Below are positions 44,038-52,448 of a stretch of DNA of 64,000 nt, piece after piece. The stretch lies in NCBI GenBank assembly GCA_018266105.1, contig JAFEBA010000006.1, positions 62,001-126,000 on the forward strand, in the 5' to 3' direction. The DNA comes from a bacterium. Its GTDB lineage: Bacteria > Vulcanimicrobiota > Xenobia > Xenobiales > JADMJV01. The notes beneath the pieces are model-generated. The model saw only the letters and a list, made by a program, of their open reading frames with translations, was not told the DNA's origin and ran no database searches. Position 1 is the stretch's first letter, and the number at the start of each line of letters is the position of its first letter. The position numbers and the translations under genes were made by a program.

Positions 44038-44808
44038 TTAATTGAAACTTGGATAGAGACCATAGAGCGCGCAGACATAGCTTGTGCCTGGGCTTCCGGC
44101 TTGAGCCGTTAGAGGAGTCAGCTGGGGGAGCTGAAAGGTGGTGGTGAAGTTGCCACCATATTCATTTCCGACGATCGTGTAGAGCGCGAAATTATCATTC
44201 ACGTTCAGAAGGGTCGGATTGGTGAGGAGGGAGAATCCCGCCGGCCCGCCTCCGAAGACTCCCGCCCACAGGCGGATTTCTCCCAGCATGGTTTCCACCG
44301 GCGCAAACAAAGAGTCGTCGGCATAGGCGGGATAGGCTCCCTCGGTGCAGATTATATAGCGTGCGCCGTTGAGCTCCGGCAACAAGGGCAGTGCAAACGT
44401 TTGCGTCCCGTCCCCGCCGTAGTTGGCTCCTACGACCGAGTAAAGCAAGTCATTTTGGCCGATGTTCATGAGCGAGCCATCGCAAAAGGCCCAGTTGAGC
44501 GGTGCCGTCGAGCCGGCGAAAAGTCGGATCTCACCGATCATGCCTTCCAAGCCTCCCCCCGAGGGATAGGCGCCCAGGGTGCAGATCATATATTGGACCC
44601 CTGGGAAGGAGAAGGTGACGGTCTGGAGTGGCTTGAGCGAAGGCAGAGCGAAGGTGGTGTTGGCGGTGCCCCCAAAAGCATTCCCGATCACCAGGTAAAG
44701 TTCCGAGTATTCCGCCACGTTGAGTGTCTGGCCATTGCACGCCTGCCACTGATCGGGAATTCGAGTTCCCGCAAAAAGGCGAATTTCGCCCAGTGCCCCA
44801 TAGTTCAT
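44038..44808 (-). CDS. Triple tail-collar (microcystin-dependent-like) protein
   Basis: A 256-residue protein made of three tandem phage tail-collar domains of 75-90 residues: GEIRLFAGTRIPDQWQACNG, GEIRLFAGSTAPLNWAFCDG and GEIRLWAGVFGGGPAG, each followed by a conserved GGTANTTFALP / GGDGTQTFALP / GGNFTTTFQLP segment. Related small proteins (Mdp family) usually carry one. The third copy is more diverged. GGGAGGGACG precedes the ATG. It lacks a signal peptide. It is transcribed together with the NHL lipoprotein (15-bp gap). Confidence 0.85.
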   Translation of the reverse strand: MNYGALGEIRLFAGTRIPDQWQACNGQTLNVAEYSELYLVIGNAFGGTANTTFALPSLKPLQTVTFSFPGVQYMICTLGAYPSGGGLEGMIGEIRLFAGSTAPLNWAFCDGSLMNIGQNDLLYSVVGANYGGDGTQTFALPLLPELNGARYIICTEGAYPAYADDSLFAPVETMLGEIRLWAGVFGGGPAGFSLLTNPTLLNVNDNFALYTIVGNEYGGNFTTTFQLPQLTPLTAQAGSPGTSYVCALYGLYPSFN

Positions 44809-44893
44809 ATAACGCGTCCCTCCCGCTTGGTGAGTCTTGTTGAACTTCTAGCCTTTCGGCCGGACAGGCAAGGGACTTAAGGGAAAGCTCGGC

Positions 44894-46165
44894 TTATTCC
44901 AGGCGGTCGCGATTGTAGCGAATTCGGTCGATCAATTCGCGGCATTGGCTGAGAAAGACGGCGAAGTCCTGATCGCTGCGCAGCGCCTCGTGAGTGAGTT
45001 CTTCCAGGGCCTGGACTTTGAGGTGGGTGACGCGGGTATAAAGCTCATCCAGGAAGTCGCGGTCGCGGGTATGGCTCAGAAGTTCGCGTTCGAAATTGAT
45101 GGTTTCGCCAATGAATCCGCTCAGACGAACTTTCTGAGAGCGGATTTCCGCCTCCAGCGATCTTTGCTGGAGTCGTCGCGATCGTTCCACCACCAGCCAG
45201 AATAGGGCCAGACTGGCCACCAGCAGTTCCTTGATGGCGCTCAGGGAGCTCAGGAAGGCGGCTGCCGTGGACAGACCTCGATAGGGGTCAAAATAGCTGT
45301 GAGCGGCCGGGTGCATTGAGGTCAAAGACCAGGCCGCCGCCTCCTGCTGCCTGTAAAGGGTCGGAAATTTCAGGCGCATCCGGTGTTGGAAGAGAGCGTC
45401 CAGGACATGCGAAATCATCCGTGGAGAACTTTCGGCTGTGCCAACCAGCAGACAAGGGATGGCCAGAGTCTGAATGTTCTTGCGCGGGACCGGACCTTCA
45501 CCGATGAAGATGCCGGCCGGAACGCTGGTCGTGTGGAAAAAGGGATAGAGTGTGGCCAGCGCCGGAGCCTCATCGATGGGGAGTAGCTCGTATTCTCCCG
45601 TCTGCATCAGCTCAATCAGGTCTGGATTGGTCAAGGGGGTGGCCAGGAGGGCCCCGTCGGCGCTCTGATCCTGGGCCAGGTCCTTGAAAAAGAGGTCGGT
45701 CTCGCGAACTTCTCCTTTCAGCCGATAGTGTTCAAGAATGCGAATGGCCAGCTGGTTTGTGCCCGAGAATTCGCTACCTATCAAAATCTTTTTGCTCTTG
45801 AGTTCGGAGATGTGCTGAATGTGTAGCTTCCGGCGCACAATCAGTAAGAGTACGTCAGGATAGAGTGGGGAGACAACCTCCACTCCCGCCAGATCGGTGG
45901 CGCCACCCTTGACGATGGCCAGATCGGTCTGGTGCAGTTGCAGACGGTCAACGCTGTCTTTGGATCCTTTGGCATCGACCGTTTCCGTGGGATAACCTCG
46001 GTCGGTGAGAATCCTGGCCAGCGCCCTGGCCAGGCGTTGGTCATTAGACTGGTTGACGCCGGCGGCCAGTCGAATCGGTCTCGGTATCACGTCGCGCTGC
46101 GCCCACCATAGTCCGATGGAGACCAGCACCACCAGTCCCAAGAGCCATTTGATCCATCTTCTCAC
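44894..46165 (-). CDS. TAXI-type solute-binding protein with C-terminal TM and coiled coil
   Basis: A 423-residue protein from a GTG start. A membrane-spanning N-terminus (about 6-23) is followed by a TAXI family TRAP-receptor domain (about 33-310: IRLAAGVNQSNDQRLARALA, then LHQTDLAIVKGGATDL and LKSKKILIGSEFSGTNQLAI). A second TM stretch (about 330-348) leads to an Arg/Glu-rich coiled-coil tail. No TRAP permease genes are in the window, and the tail would face the cytoplasm, so the protein may be a sensor rather than a transporter part. Its GTG overlaps the upstream hydrolase stop (GTGA). Confidence 0.75.
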   Translation of the reverse strand: MRRWIKWLLGLVVLVSIGLWWAQRDVIPRPIRLAAGVNQSNDQRLARALARILTDRGYPTETVDAKGSKDSVDRLQLHQTDLAIVKGGATDLAGVEVVSPLYPDVLLLIVRRKLHIQHISELKSKKILIGSEFSGTNQLAIRILEHYRLKGEVRETDLFFKDLAQDQSADGALLATPLTNPDLIELMQTGEYELLPIDEAPALATLYPFFHTTSVPAGIFIGEGPVPRKNIQTLAIPCLLVGTAESSPRMISHVLDALFQHRMRLKFPTLYRQQEAAAWSLTSMHPAAHSYFDPYRGLSTAAAFLSSLSAIKELLVASLALFWLVVERSRRLQQRSLEAEIRSQKVRLSGFIGETINFERELLSHTRDRDFLDELYTRVTHLKVQALEELTHEALRSDQDFAVFLSQCRELIDRIRYNRDRLE

Positions 46166-46977
46166 GGTTCCAGCCCGGTAGCCCTAAGATCATGAGGTGT
46201 TCGCTCTTCCAGCAAGAAATTGAGCAGAGCTTGATTGAAGGCCACAGGAGTCTGCAGCATGCATGAGTGGCCCGCGTTCGGCAAAACGACCAGGCGAGAG
46301 CCGGCAATCGAGTCCGCCATGGAGACGCAGACCGATGGTGGGGCCAACAGGTCTTGTTCGGCACCCAACACCAATGTGGGCGCCTTAATGGCCTGCAGGC
46401 GGCCGCGCGTATCGTGGCCCCGCAGAGCCTCCACCTGGCCGTCCAGGCCTTGAGCATCCAGAGGATAGGGATGCAGCGCCAGGGAGGCTACGGCCGCATC
46501 CAGGTTGCCGGGCTGGTCCAGGAATTCGGAGGTATAGAGCCAGGGAAAGAGCACTCGCCCCAGGAGAGCGGGCTCTGCTTTCAGGCGTACGCATCCCGCC
46601 CAGCTTTCGGCAACCGCCATAGCGCGGCCCCCAAAGTGAGAGGAAGTACAGGCCAGAACCAACTGGGATACTCGTTCTGGGTGGTCCAAAGCCAGCCGCT
46701 GGAGGATAGCGCCCCCCATCGAATGCCCGACCATGGAAAGCCGCTGCAGGCCCAGGTCATCGAGAAGCTCCAGGATGTCCTGAGCCATTTCGGCAATGGA
46801 GTAGGGGCCTGGAGGTTTTGGGCTGCGCCCCACACCGCGATTGTCGCATAGAATAAGGCGGAAGTGTGCTTGCAAGAGCGGAGCCTGAAAGAGCCAGGAA
46901 ACCGCGTCGGAAGCGAGGCCGGCCACCATCAGGAGGGGGGGATTCTCTCCACCCGAGTCTTCGAAATAGAGCTTCAA
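46162..46977 (-). CDS. Alpha/beta-hydrolase
   Basis: A 271-residue cytoplasmic hydrolase. The nucleophile elbow is VGHSMGG with Ser86, the acid Asp209 (GAEQDLL) and the base His237 (NAGHSC). DNRGVGRSPKP is the usual loop after strand 4. It resembles the C-C hydrolase / 3-oxoadipate enol-lactonase group in length and motifs but could be an esterase. It is the first gene of the minus-strand cluster, coupled by 4 bp to the TAXI protein gene. Confidence 0.9.
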   Translation of the reverse strand: MKLYFEDSGGENPPLLMVAGLASDAVSWLFQAPLLQAHFRLILCDNRGVGRSPKPPGPYSIAEMAQDILELLDDLGLQRLSMVGHSMGGAILQRLALDHPERVSQLVLACTSSHFGGRAMAVAESWAGCVRLKAEPALLGRVLFPWLYTSEFLDQPGNLDAAVASLALHPYPLDAQGLDGQVEALRGHDTRGRLQAIKAPTLVLGAEQDLLAPPSVCVSMADSIAGSRLVVLPNAGHSCMLQTPVAFNQALLNFLLEERTPHDLRATGLEP

Positions 46978-47110
46978 AACAGGACCTCCGCCAGACCTTC
47001 GATTTGAGACCGTTCCGGATTCTCGGCGTCCCTGAGGTTTCGTCCCGCCGCTCGAACTCCTTCGCCCTGGAGCATTTTACAAGTTGCGGGACAGGCGCTA
47101 CCATGCACTC

Positions 47111-47845
47111 ATGAATACCGATCTCCGCGCAGCTTTTCTCCGAATTGTGCTGACCTGCTCTTTGGCCTGCCTTTTCAGCAGCTCTGTTCAATCCGCTCCA
47201 ACCGGCCCCATCCAGGTGGTCTGCATCGGCGATAGCCTGACCCAGGGGGATGGGGACGATCAGGGCCTGGGATATCCTGGGCGCCTGCAGGCCGAGCTTC
47301 CTAAGGGAAGTCGGGTGACCAACCTTGGCAAATCGGGTTGGACCAGCGAGATGGCTCTCAAAGGCTATGAGGGTAAGCCTTCTCAGCTCAGCCTGGCGCT
47401 CAAACAGAAGCCCGACCTGGCGCTTATCTGGCTGGGGAGTAACGATCTCTGGTACCTCTACGAGTACGCCAACCCGAATGCATCTCAGGAGAAGGCCGAC
47501 CTCAGCCGGTTCGAGCAAAATATCGCCATCTTGATCACCCGGCTTCAGGCTGTCCATTGTCGGGTGGGTCTGGCCCTTCTGGATGACCAGAGTCGGCGAC
47601 CTGTGGCCATTCGGGGCCGAGCCTTCACGGGCATCAGCCCGGCCGAGCTGAAACAAATGTCCAAGCAGGTGGCGGCCTACAATGCGGCTTTGAAAAAACT
47701 GGCCGCTCAACATGGCTGTCTGCTGATGGATACCGCCAAGAGCGATGTCTTCACCAACCCCGCTCTGCTCAACGAGGACGGGAACCATCCCAATGCCTCA
47801 GGTTACGCCAGATTGACCGAGCTCTGGAAGAAGGCCATTCCCTAG
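47111..47845 (+). CDS. Exported SGNH esterase (TesA-like)
   Basis: A 244-residue protein from ATG 47111 with a signal peptide (MNTDLRAAFLRIVLTCSLACLF region). SGNH hydrolase blocks: IGDSLTQG with Ser42, NLGKSGWTS (Gly block), GSNDLW with Asn111, and DGNHPNASG with Asp223 and His226. This is the arylesterase/thioesterase I/lysophospholipase L1 family, a periplasmic enzyme acting on esters or thioesters. The start has no clear ribosome site. The gene diverges from the alpha/beta-hydrolase gene at 46977. Confidence 0.9.
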   Translation: MNTDLRAAFLRIVLTCSLACLFSSSVQSAPTGPIQVVCIGDSLTQGDGDDQGLGYPGRLQAELPKGSRVTNLGKSGWTSEMALKGYEGKPSQLSLALKQKPDLALIWLGSNDLWYLYEYANPNASQEKADLSRFEQNIAILITRLQAVHCRVGLALLDDQSRRPVAIRGRAFTGISPAELKQMSKQVAAYNAALKKLAAQHGCLLMDTAKSDVFTNPALLNEDGNHPNASGYARLTELWKKAIP

Positions 47846-47873
47846 AATGGCCGGTCAATTCGACGAGAGGGGA

Positions 47874-47891
47874 GCCCCTTTTCTAAGGGGC
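47874..47891. terminator. Hairpin after the esterase gene
   Basis: GCCCCTT-TTCT-AAGGGGC: a 7-bp stem with a 4-nt loop, 28 bp past the esterase stop. There is no trailing T-run, so terminator function is tentative. Confidence 0.4.
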
Positions 47892-48003
47892 AGCGGCCGA
47901 ATGCCTCCCGTTATCGTAACGTAGGCATTCAGGACCCCCTTTCAGGCAGCCAAGGACTCTACCCTTCCTGTGCCTAATAGGCCCGTCTGAAAGGCGGTTT
48001 AAG

Positions 48004-48636
48004 TTGAAGAACCTGGTTCGATTTCTGAGCATTATTCTATTCTCCGCGGTCGCCTGGGCCGCCATGGACAACACCTTTGTCAGCGGCAACTTTAGCTCAA
48101 AGGCGGAGACCTATACAGCCAAAGATGTGGTCATCGCGTTCTGGCCCCGGCTGGGCGGGCTGGAAAATTGCCTTGAGATTAATTTGTTCGCTACCAAGCT
48201 CAGTGCGGCCGACCGGAAGGCTTTTATCGATTATCTTCCTCAGCAAAAGCCGGACGATTTCAGGAACTTAATGGACTCAAAGAACGCTCCTTCTAAGCCG
48301 TCCTTTTTGAAGGGTGCCCGCCTGATTCTGAGGTTCTGTTACAGCACTTCGCCGAGCGATTTTGGCAACGCCAAAATTTGGAATAATATGACCAGCCTCT
48401 ATCTGCCAGACGGTGGTTTCGAGGGAGCTGCCGTGCCGGTAGGAGCTGGCATGGGCTCCGGAGGTTCGAATATGGGTGAGGGTTTGACCCTCAAGCTCAC
48501 CGGCCAAAACCGGGCTGGCGAGCTGATCAATTTTCAGAGCCGGTATGCGCCCCGTAAGCCCGACTCGATGATGATCAGACCCTACGAGCTTCAAGCCATC
48601 AGCCCGCTGGTTGTGGTCCAACCCTCTAAAGGCTGA
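48004..48636 (+). CDS. Exported protein, unknown
   Basis: A 210-residue protein from TTG 48004 with AAAGGCGG upstream, giving a signal peptide (MKNLVRFLSIILFSAVAWAA). The mature part is beta-rich with no family recognised: KDVVIAFWPRLGGLENCLEI, a helix PQQKPDDFRNLM, then FLKGARLILRFCYS and a Gly/Met-rich loop. It overlaps the convergent GspE-like gene by 11 bp. Confidence 0.55.
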   Translation: MKNLVRFLSIILFSAVAWAAMDNTFVSGNFSSKAETYTAKDVVIAFWPRLGGLENCLEINLFATKLSAADRKAFIDYLPQQKPDDFRNLMDSKNAPSKPSFLKGARLILRFCYSTSPSDFGNAKIWNNMTSLYLPDGGFEGAAVPVGAGMGSGGSNMGEGLTLKLTGQNRAGELINFQSRYAPRKPDSMMIRPYELQAISPLVVVQPSKG

Positions 48637-50275
48637 GTCGGCGCGCCTCGTCCAGCGAAATCAGACCCTCGCTGGCTTTCACCTGGGCGTCCTCGCCCAG
48701 ATTCCAGAGCCCCTCGTCTTCAGCCGCCTGACGCAGTTCGGTCAGGCTGGCCCCGCTGGCCAGAAGTTCTCGCAAGCGGGGGGTGATGACCAAGACCTCA
48801 TGAATGCCTGTGCGTCCTCGAAAGCCCGAGTTTTTGCATTCTTCGCAGCCACGACCTCGCCAGAACGAGCCTTGCTCGGTTTCATGGGGCTCCTTGCAGT
48901 TGCTGCAAATCTTCCTGGCCAATCGTTGAGTCACCACGCCGCTGAGACCTTCCGCCAGCATGGTCGGGGAGGCACCCAGCTCCAGCAGCCTCGGCAACAC
49001 CGCCAGGGTATGGGCCAGGTCCATGGTGGAGACCCCGATTCCCTCCGAGGCGGAAAACCTGAGCAGGCCTCCCAGATGATGGCTTTCTAACTTGGGAAAA
49101 CTAAGCACATCGGGGTCGAGCTGACGTAACGAGTCCAGCAAGTCGGGGCCATCCTGCTGGCGATTGCGCTCCCCGCAGACGACGTTGATCCCGTCATTGA
49201 GGTGGCCCAGTTCCACACCCATATCTTCTTGATAGGAAAGCACGTGGCGGCTGGCTGTGGCCAAACGATTGAGAAAGAAGCCGACCAGGGTCGAGACTCC
49301 GCTTCGTGAGGGACCAGTCACTACCACCAGGCCCCTCGGGCGGTCGAGCAGCTGGTTTAAGTGATTGGCGGCTGTCCGGCCAACCCCTAGCTCCGCGAAG
49401 GTCAGCATGGGCCGAGTCTTGTCAATGATCTTGACCACGGCCTTGTCCCCGAAGGGGCAGCGGGCAAAACTCACCAGCATTTCATAGGGATGACCATCGT
49501 GAGTCAGCTCAAAACGATTCGAGGCCAATACACTTTTTTTCCAGATTTCCACGCCCGCCATCACTTTCAGTCGCGACAAAACAGGCTGATGGATGTGCTT
49601 GGGAATTCTCATCAGTGGATAGAGTATCCCGTCGATTCGATAGCGCACGTCGGTGTACTTGGATCTCGGGTCAATGTGGACGTGGGAGGCACCATCCACA
49701 AAGGCCTGGCTCAAAATCATGTTGACGACGCGAACGATCGGCGCCTCGTCAACCATCTCTTTCAACTTCTCTAAAGTCAGGAACTCGTCGTCGTCGTACT
49801 CGTAGTCCAAGGGCCCCATATCGGTGGCCGATATATCCTTCATCACCTCGATCACTGCGTCGATCGCGGTCGTGCCGAAAAAGTGCTCCAGCCCGGCCTG
49901 AATCAGCTCAGGCTCCACCTTTCGGGGCAAAACCTCCCGGCCAGTAATCAGATGGACATCGTCCAGGGCCACCACGTCGAGAGGATCGGCGATGGCCAAC
50001 TCGATCTGTGAGTCACCATTGTGGAGAGCCAGACCCAGAACCTTGTAGCGCTGACAGAGGTGCTCGGGCACACTGCGAATCGCCTCCGGCTCAATCGAGG
50101 CCAGAAACTCCTGGACCAGGCGGCTTTCGGCCCAAGAACCGCGGCTTTTGAGCTGTTCGAGGTACTCGCGAGCCTGCTGCAATTGGTTTTCGTTTAAGTT
50201 GCCGAGCAATTCGGCTAAGAGGTTCTTTGTATCGGTAGCTTCCACGGTGCGCTCTTCGACTGGAACGATTTGCAC
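48626..50275 (-). CDS. GspE/PilB-family protein with degenerate ATPase site
   Basis: A 549-residue protein of the type II secretion/type IV pilus motor family. It has the N-terminal N1 domain pattern, the N2 region with VHIDPRSKYTDVRYRIDG (the usual IHIEPxExxxxVRYRIDG), and the zinc-binding CxxC set (CSNCKEPHE, then GCEECKNSGF). The ATP site is altered: Walker A is GPSRSGVST with Val327 where Lys should be, the Asp box is weakened (LSYQEDMGVEL), and Walker B reads DPDVLSFPKLES without the acidic RDxE end. It probably cannot hydrolyse ATP and may act as a structural or regulatory subunit. The stop overlaps the gene at 48004. Confidence 0.8.
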   Translation of the reverse strand: MQIVPVEERTVEATDTKNLLAELLGNLNENQLQQAREYLEQLKSRGSWAESRLVQEFLASIEPEAIRSVPEHLCQRYKVLGLALHNGDSQIELAIADPLDVVALDDVHLITGREVLPRKVEPELIQAGLEHFFGTTAIDAVIEVMKDISATDMGPLDYEYDDDEFLTLEKLKEMVDEAPIVRVVNMILSQAFVDGASHVHIDPRSKYTDVRYRIDGILYPLMRIPKHIHQPVLSRLKVMAGVEIWKKSVLASNRFELTHDGHPYEMLVSFARCPFGDKAVVKIIDKTRPMLTFAELGVGRTAANHLNQLLDRPRGLVVVTGPSRSGVSTLVGFFLNRLATASRHVLSYQEDMGVELGHLNDGINVVCGERNRQQDGPDLLDSLRQLDPDVLSFPKLESHHLGGLLRFSASEGIGVSTMDLAHTLAVLPRLLELGASPTMLAEGLSGVVTQRLARKICSNCKEPHETEQGSFWRGRGCEECKNSGFRGRTGIHEVLVITPRLRELLASGASLTELRQAAEDEGLWNLGEDAQVKASEGLISLDEARRLSL

Positions 50276-50289
50276 CCTTTAGAATTTGC

Positions 50290-50679
50290 TCAACGGCCGA
50301 TTTGCCGCAAATCTTCCTGCATGGCCATACCCTGAGTGACTCGGTTGGTATAGCTGTCTGCGTGCAGGTCGTCTCCAAGAAAAAAGAGTTCGACCTGGCC
50401 CGTTTTGAACAGGCGAGCCGGATAGGTCGGTCCACCCTGGCCTGAAACGCCCACGACTCCTTTCACCGAACCTTTTATCACCCGTTTCACGCGCACCTTC
50501 GCCAGCGAATCATAGCCGAGTGGGTCCTTCTTGACCTGGACGACCTCACCGACGAAGACCTGAGTGGAGCGTTCCAATGCCTGCCTGGCGTTGGCTGGCG
50601 GTTGACCTGAGGGGGGCGAAGCCAGCAGGGGTGAGCCTGGCCTGGATAGCAGCACCAACAGCAAAAAATACTTTCTCAT
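50290..50679 (-). CDS. Exported small protein, OB-like
   Basis: A 129-residue protein starting at the ATG at 50677-50679, which gives a signal peptide (MRKYFLLLVLLSRPGSPLLA); the frame to 50814 is otherwise extended into the next gene. The mature part has strands STQVFVGEVVQVKKD, then KVRVKRVIKGSVKG and VELFFLGD, recalling the OB-fold TIMP/netrin-like domain seen in bacterial secreted proteins. It is 14 bp from the GspE-like gene start. Confidence 0.55.
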   Translation of the reverse strand: MRKYFLLLVLLSRPGSPLLASPPSGQPPANARQALERSTQVFVGEVVQVKKDPLGYDSLAKVRVKRVIKGSVKGVVGVSGQGGPTYPARLFKTGQVELFFLGDDLHADSYTNRVTQGMAMQEDLRQIGR

Positions 50680-50716
50680 CTGGCAGTTTTTGCCGGATTG
50701 TACAGCGTCCCTCCCT

Positions 50717-51052
50717 TTAAGCAGCGGTGTCGCTCGGCCGTAGCAAGTGGTCCGCCAGATAACAAATGACGACCAGAGCCAGACCAGAGGGGCAGACCAG
50801 AATGATCCATTCAAAAAAGGCCCAGCCCCGTACGTCGTTGGACCACTCTCCGAAAAATGAAGGCGTGCCGCCGGCCTGATAGAGGGGGAACCAGACCGCC
50901 ACGTAGCCCAGGGCGAGATAAAAGGTGGCGCACAAACCGTTCCTTCCCCAACCTGCCGGACCCATCAGGTAAGCCAGCAGGCAGAAGAACCAGAGGAAGC
51001 TCAGGTACGGATGATAGCTTGGAACCTCGAGGATAGGCAGCAGATATTCCAT
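50717..51052 (-). CDS. Small membrane protein, three TM
   Basis: A 111-residue protein of three or four hydrophobic helices (LSFLWFFCLLAYLMGPAGWG; LCATFYLALGYVAVWFPLY; FFEWIILVCPSGLALVVIC) with Trp-rich loops. No family was recognised. The hydrophobic pattern and its position among envelope genes support it. Confidence 0.5.
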   Translation of the reverse strand: MEYLLPILEVPSYHPYLSFLWFFCLLAYLMGPAGWGRNGLCATFYLALGYVAVWFPLYQAGGTPSFFGEWSNDVRGWAFFEWIILVCPSGLALVVICYLADHLLRPSDTAA

Positions 51053-51434
51053 GGGCTGATTCTAGTTAACAGCGTTACTTTTGTCAATGATGTTATTCAT
51101 GCCCAAGGCCCGCTCCACCATTGATGAGTGTCAGTCTTTTGGGCCCGGGATTCAGTTGGCTTAATTCCTGAAAGGAACTACCCGATGTAGTGGATGGCTG
51201 TGTAAACCAAGGTCAACATAGCCATCAGATAGGCCAGTCCCGGATTGTAGTTTTCGCTGTTGCTCATACAGCCGACATTGGTTGCGGGGAGTGAATTTAC
51301 TTGTTTGTTGTGCCAATCCAATCGTCCATCGGTGCCACTTCCTGTAGAGGAAAGGTCCCACTCTGTCCTGATTCAGGCCTTTTTCATGACCGAATGCTAA
51401 GCTCCAGCCGGAACGAAAGAAAGGAATGACCAGT
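51053..51434. other. Intergenic region with a possible micro-ORF
   Basis: 382 bp between divergent genes. A minus-strand ORF of 29 residues (start 51267, stop 51178-51180) encodes MSNSENYNPGLAYLMAMLTL followed by a short tail, a TM-like peptide without a clear ribosome site. Otherwise I see nothing. Confidence 0.35.
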
Positions 51435-51920
51435 ATGATTGAGTCCTCAGCTATGGCCACCCAACTTGCCCGAAGCGGAGCCGCCCGCGTCCGCCAGGGC
51501 GAGACGCCTGAATTGAAGCGAGCGACCAATCTGACCCGGCTGCAGGCTCAGCAGAATATCGATTACTTTGAAGAAGGCTTTCGCGAACTGCAGGCCCGTG
51601 ACAACGCCGATGGCAATGTTTCAATCCACATCTTCAGCGCTGGCCCGGACCAGGACCCGGCCCCGGGCAAGGTGCGTGTAGGCAATTTGGAAGCCGAGTT
51701 TGAAGGCACCACCCGCAACGGGACCCGCTACAGCGTGGAGGACCGAGGTGACGTCCAAAAATACAAGTCCTACCGTTTTGAAGAGTCCAGGGTGGTGGTC
51801 TTCGAAGCCACCGTCAAGCCCAACAACGAGGTCAACACCAGCGTTCTAATCCTGGACCGAGAGAACCCGGAGCGCAGCCAGATCGGCCCCAGCAGTTCCG
51901 ATTGGCTGCTCTCCCTCTAG
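51435..51920 (+). CDS. Small protein, N-terminus MIESS
   Basis: A 161-residue protein. ATG 51435 is favoured because the AGGA site lies at a normal distance (a nearer ATG at 51426 is crowded by it). No signal peptide or TM. The N-terminus is helical and basic; residues of about 65-150 look beta-rich: NVSIHIFSAGPDQDP, KVRVGNLEAEFEG, TRYSVEDRGD and SRVVVFEATVKPN. The start MIESS resembles the starts at 8824 and 19417. The stop is 8 bp from the convergent gene. Confidence 0.5.
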   Translation: MIESSAMATQLARSGAARVRQGETPELKRATNLTRLQAQQNIDYFEEGFRELQARDNADGNVSIHIFSAGPDQDPAPGKVRVGNLEAEFEGTTRNGTRYSVEDRGDVQKYKSYRFEESRVVVFEATVKPNNEVNTSVLILDRENPERSQIGPSSSDWLLSL

Positions 51921-51927
51921 GCGATTT

Positions 51928-52290
51928 CTATACGTCCAGACTGGAGTGCGCGTCCAGCGCCTCCAACTCTTCGTCCTTGGACCATTCTTCTTCATCCCTT
52001 TCGGCCCGCACACTGCGTGCGCTCAAGATTTCATCATCGTTCTGGGGGGGCATGGCGTCAAAGGCCGTTTCCGGGGCACCCGGACCCCAGGTGGCACGCA
52101 TTTGCTCGACCGTCGGAATCTGGTCGGGCGAGCCATCCTCGCTCGTTACCGGGTCGCTGGCAATTCCCAGCTCGTCGTCCTCGGAGCCTTCGCCGGTGTC
52201 TTCGCTGCGAATATCATAAGGGTTTTCGTGCACCCGCATCCCCTCCAGTTGATTGTCGATGGTGGGGGGGATTTTTTTGTTACTGTCCAC
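51928..52290 (-). CDS. Acidic, probably disordered protein
   Basis: A 120-residue protein dominated by Asp/Glu (EDTGEGSEDDELG; RAERDEEEWSKDEELE) and Pro, with almost no hydrophobic core, so it is predicted to be intrinsically disordered. No signal peptide. Such acidic chains can act as chaperone-like or binding regions. Alone on its strand; function unknown. Confidence 0.5.
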   Translation of the reverse strand: MDSNKKIPPTIDNQLEGMRVHENPYDIRSEDTGEGSEDDELGIASDPVTSEDGSPDQIPTVEQMRATWGPGAPETAFDAMPPQNDDEILSARSVRAERDEEEWSKDEELEALDAHSSLDV

Positions 52291-52448
52291 TGTGTTTTTG
52301 CTCCTTCGTCATTCTGTCCTGATCCTAGCACTTGGCCGGGCTGAAGCCAGATCAGGGGGTCACGGCGGCGATAGGATTGATATACTTTGCAACTGGCTTT
52401 GTGAGCCTTTGCACAGAAGATCGTCTCAGATTGACTTAGAGTAGGCGC

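Noticed and set aside
51161..51529. 122-residue minus-strand frame
   Set aside because: It overlaps the 51435 gene in antisense, and its composition is shadow-like.
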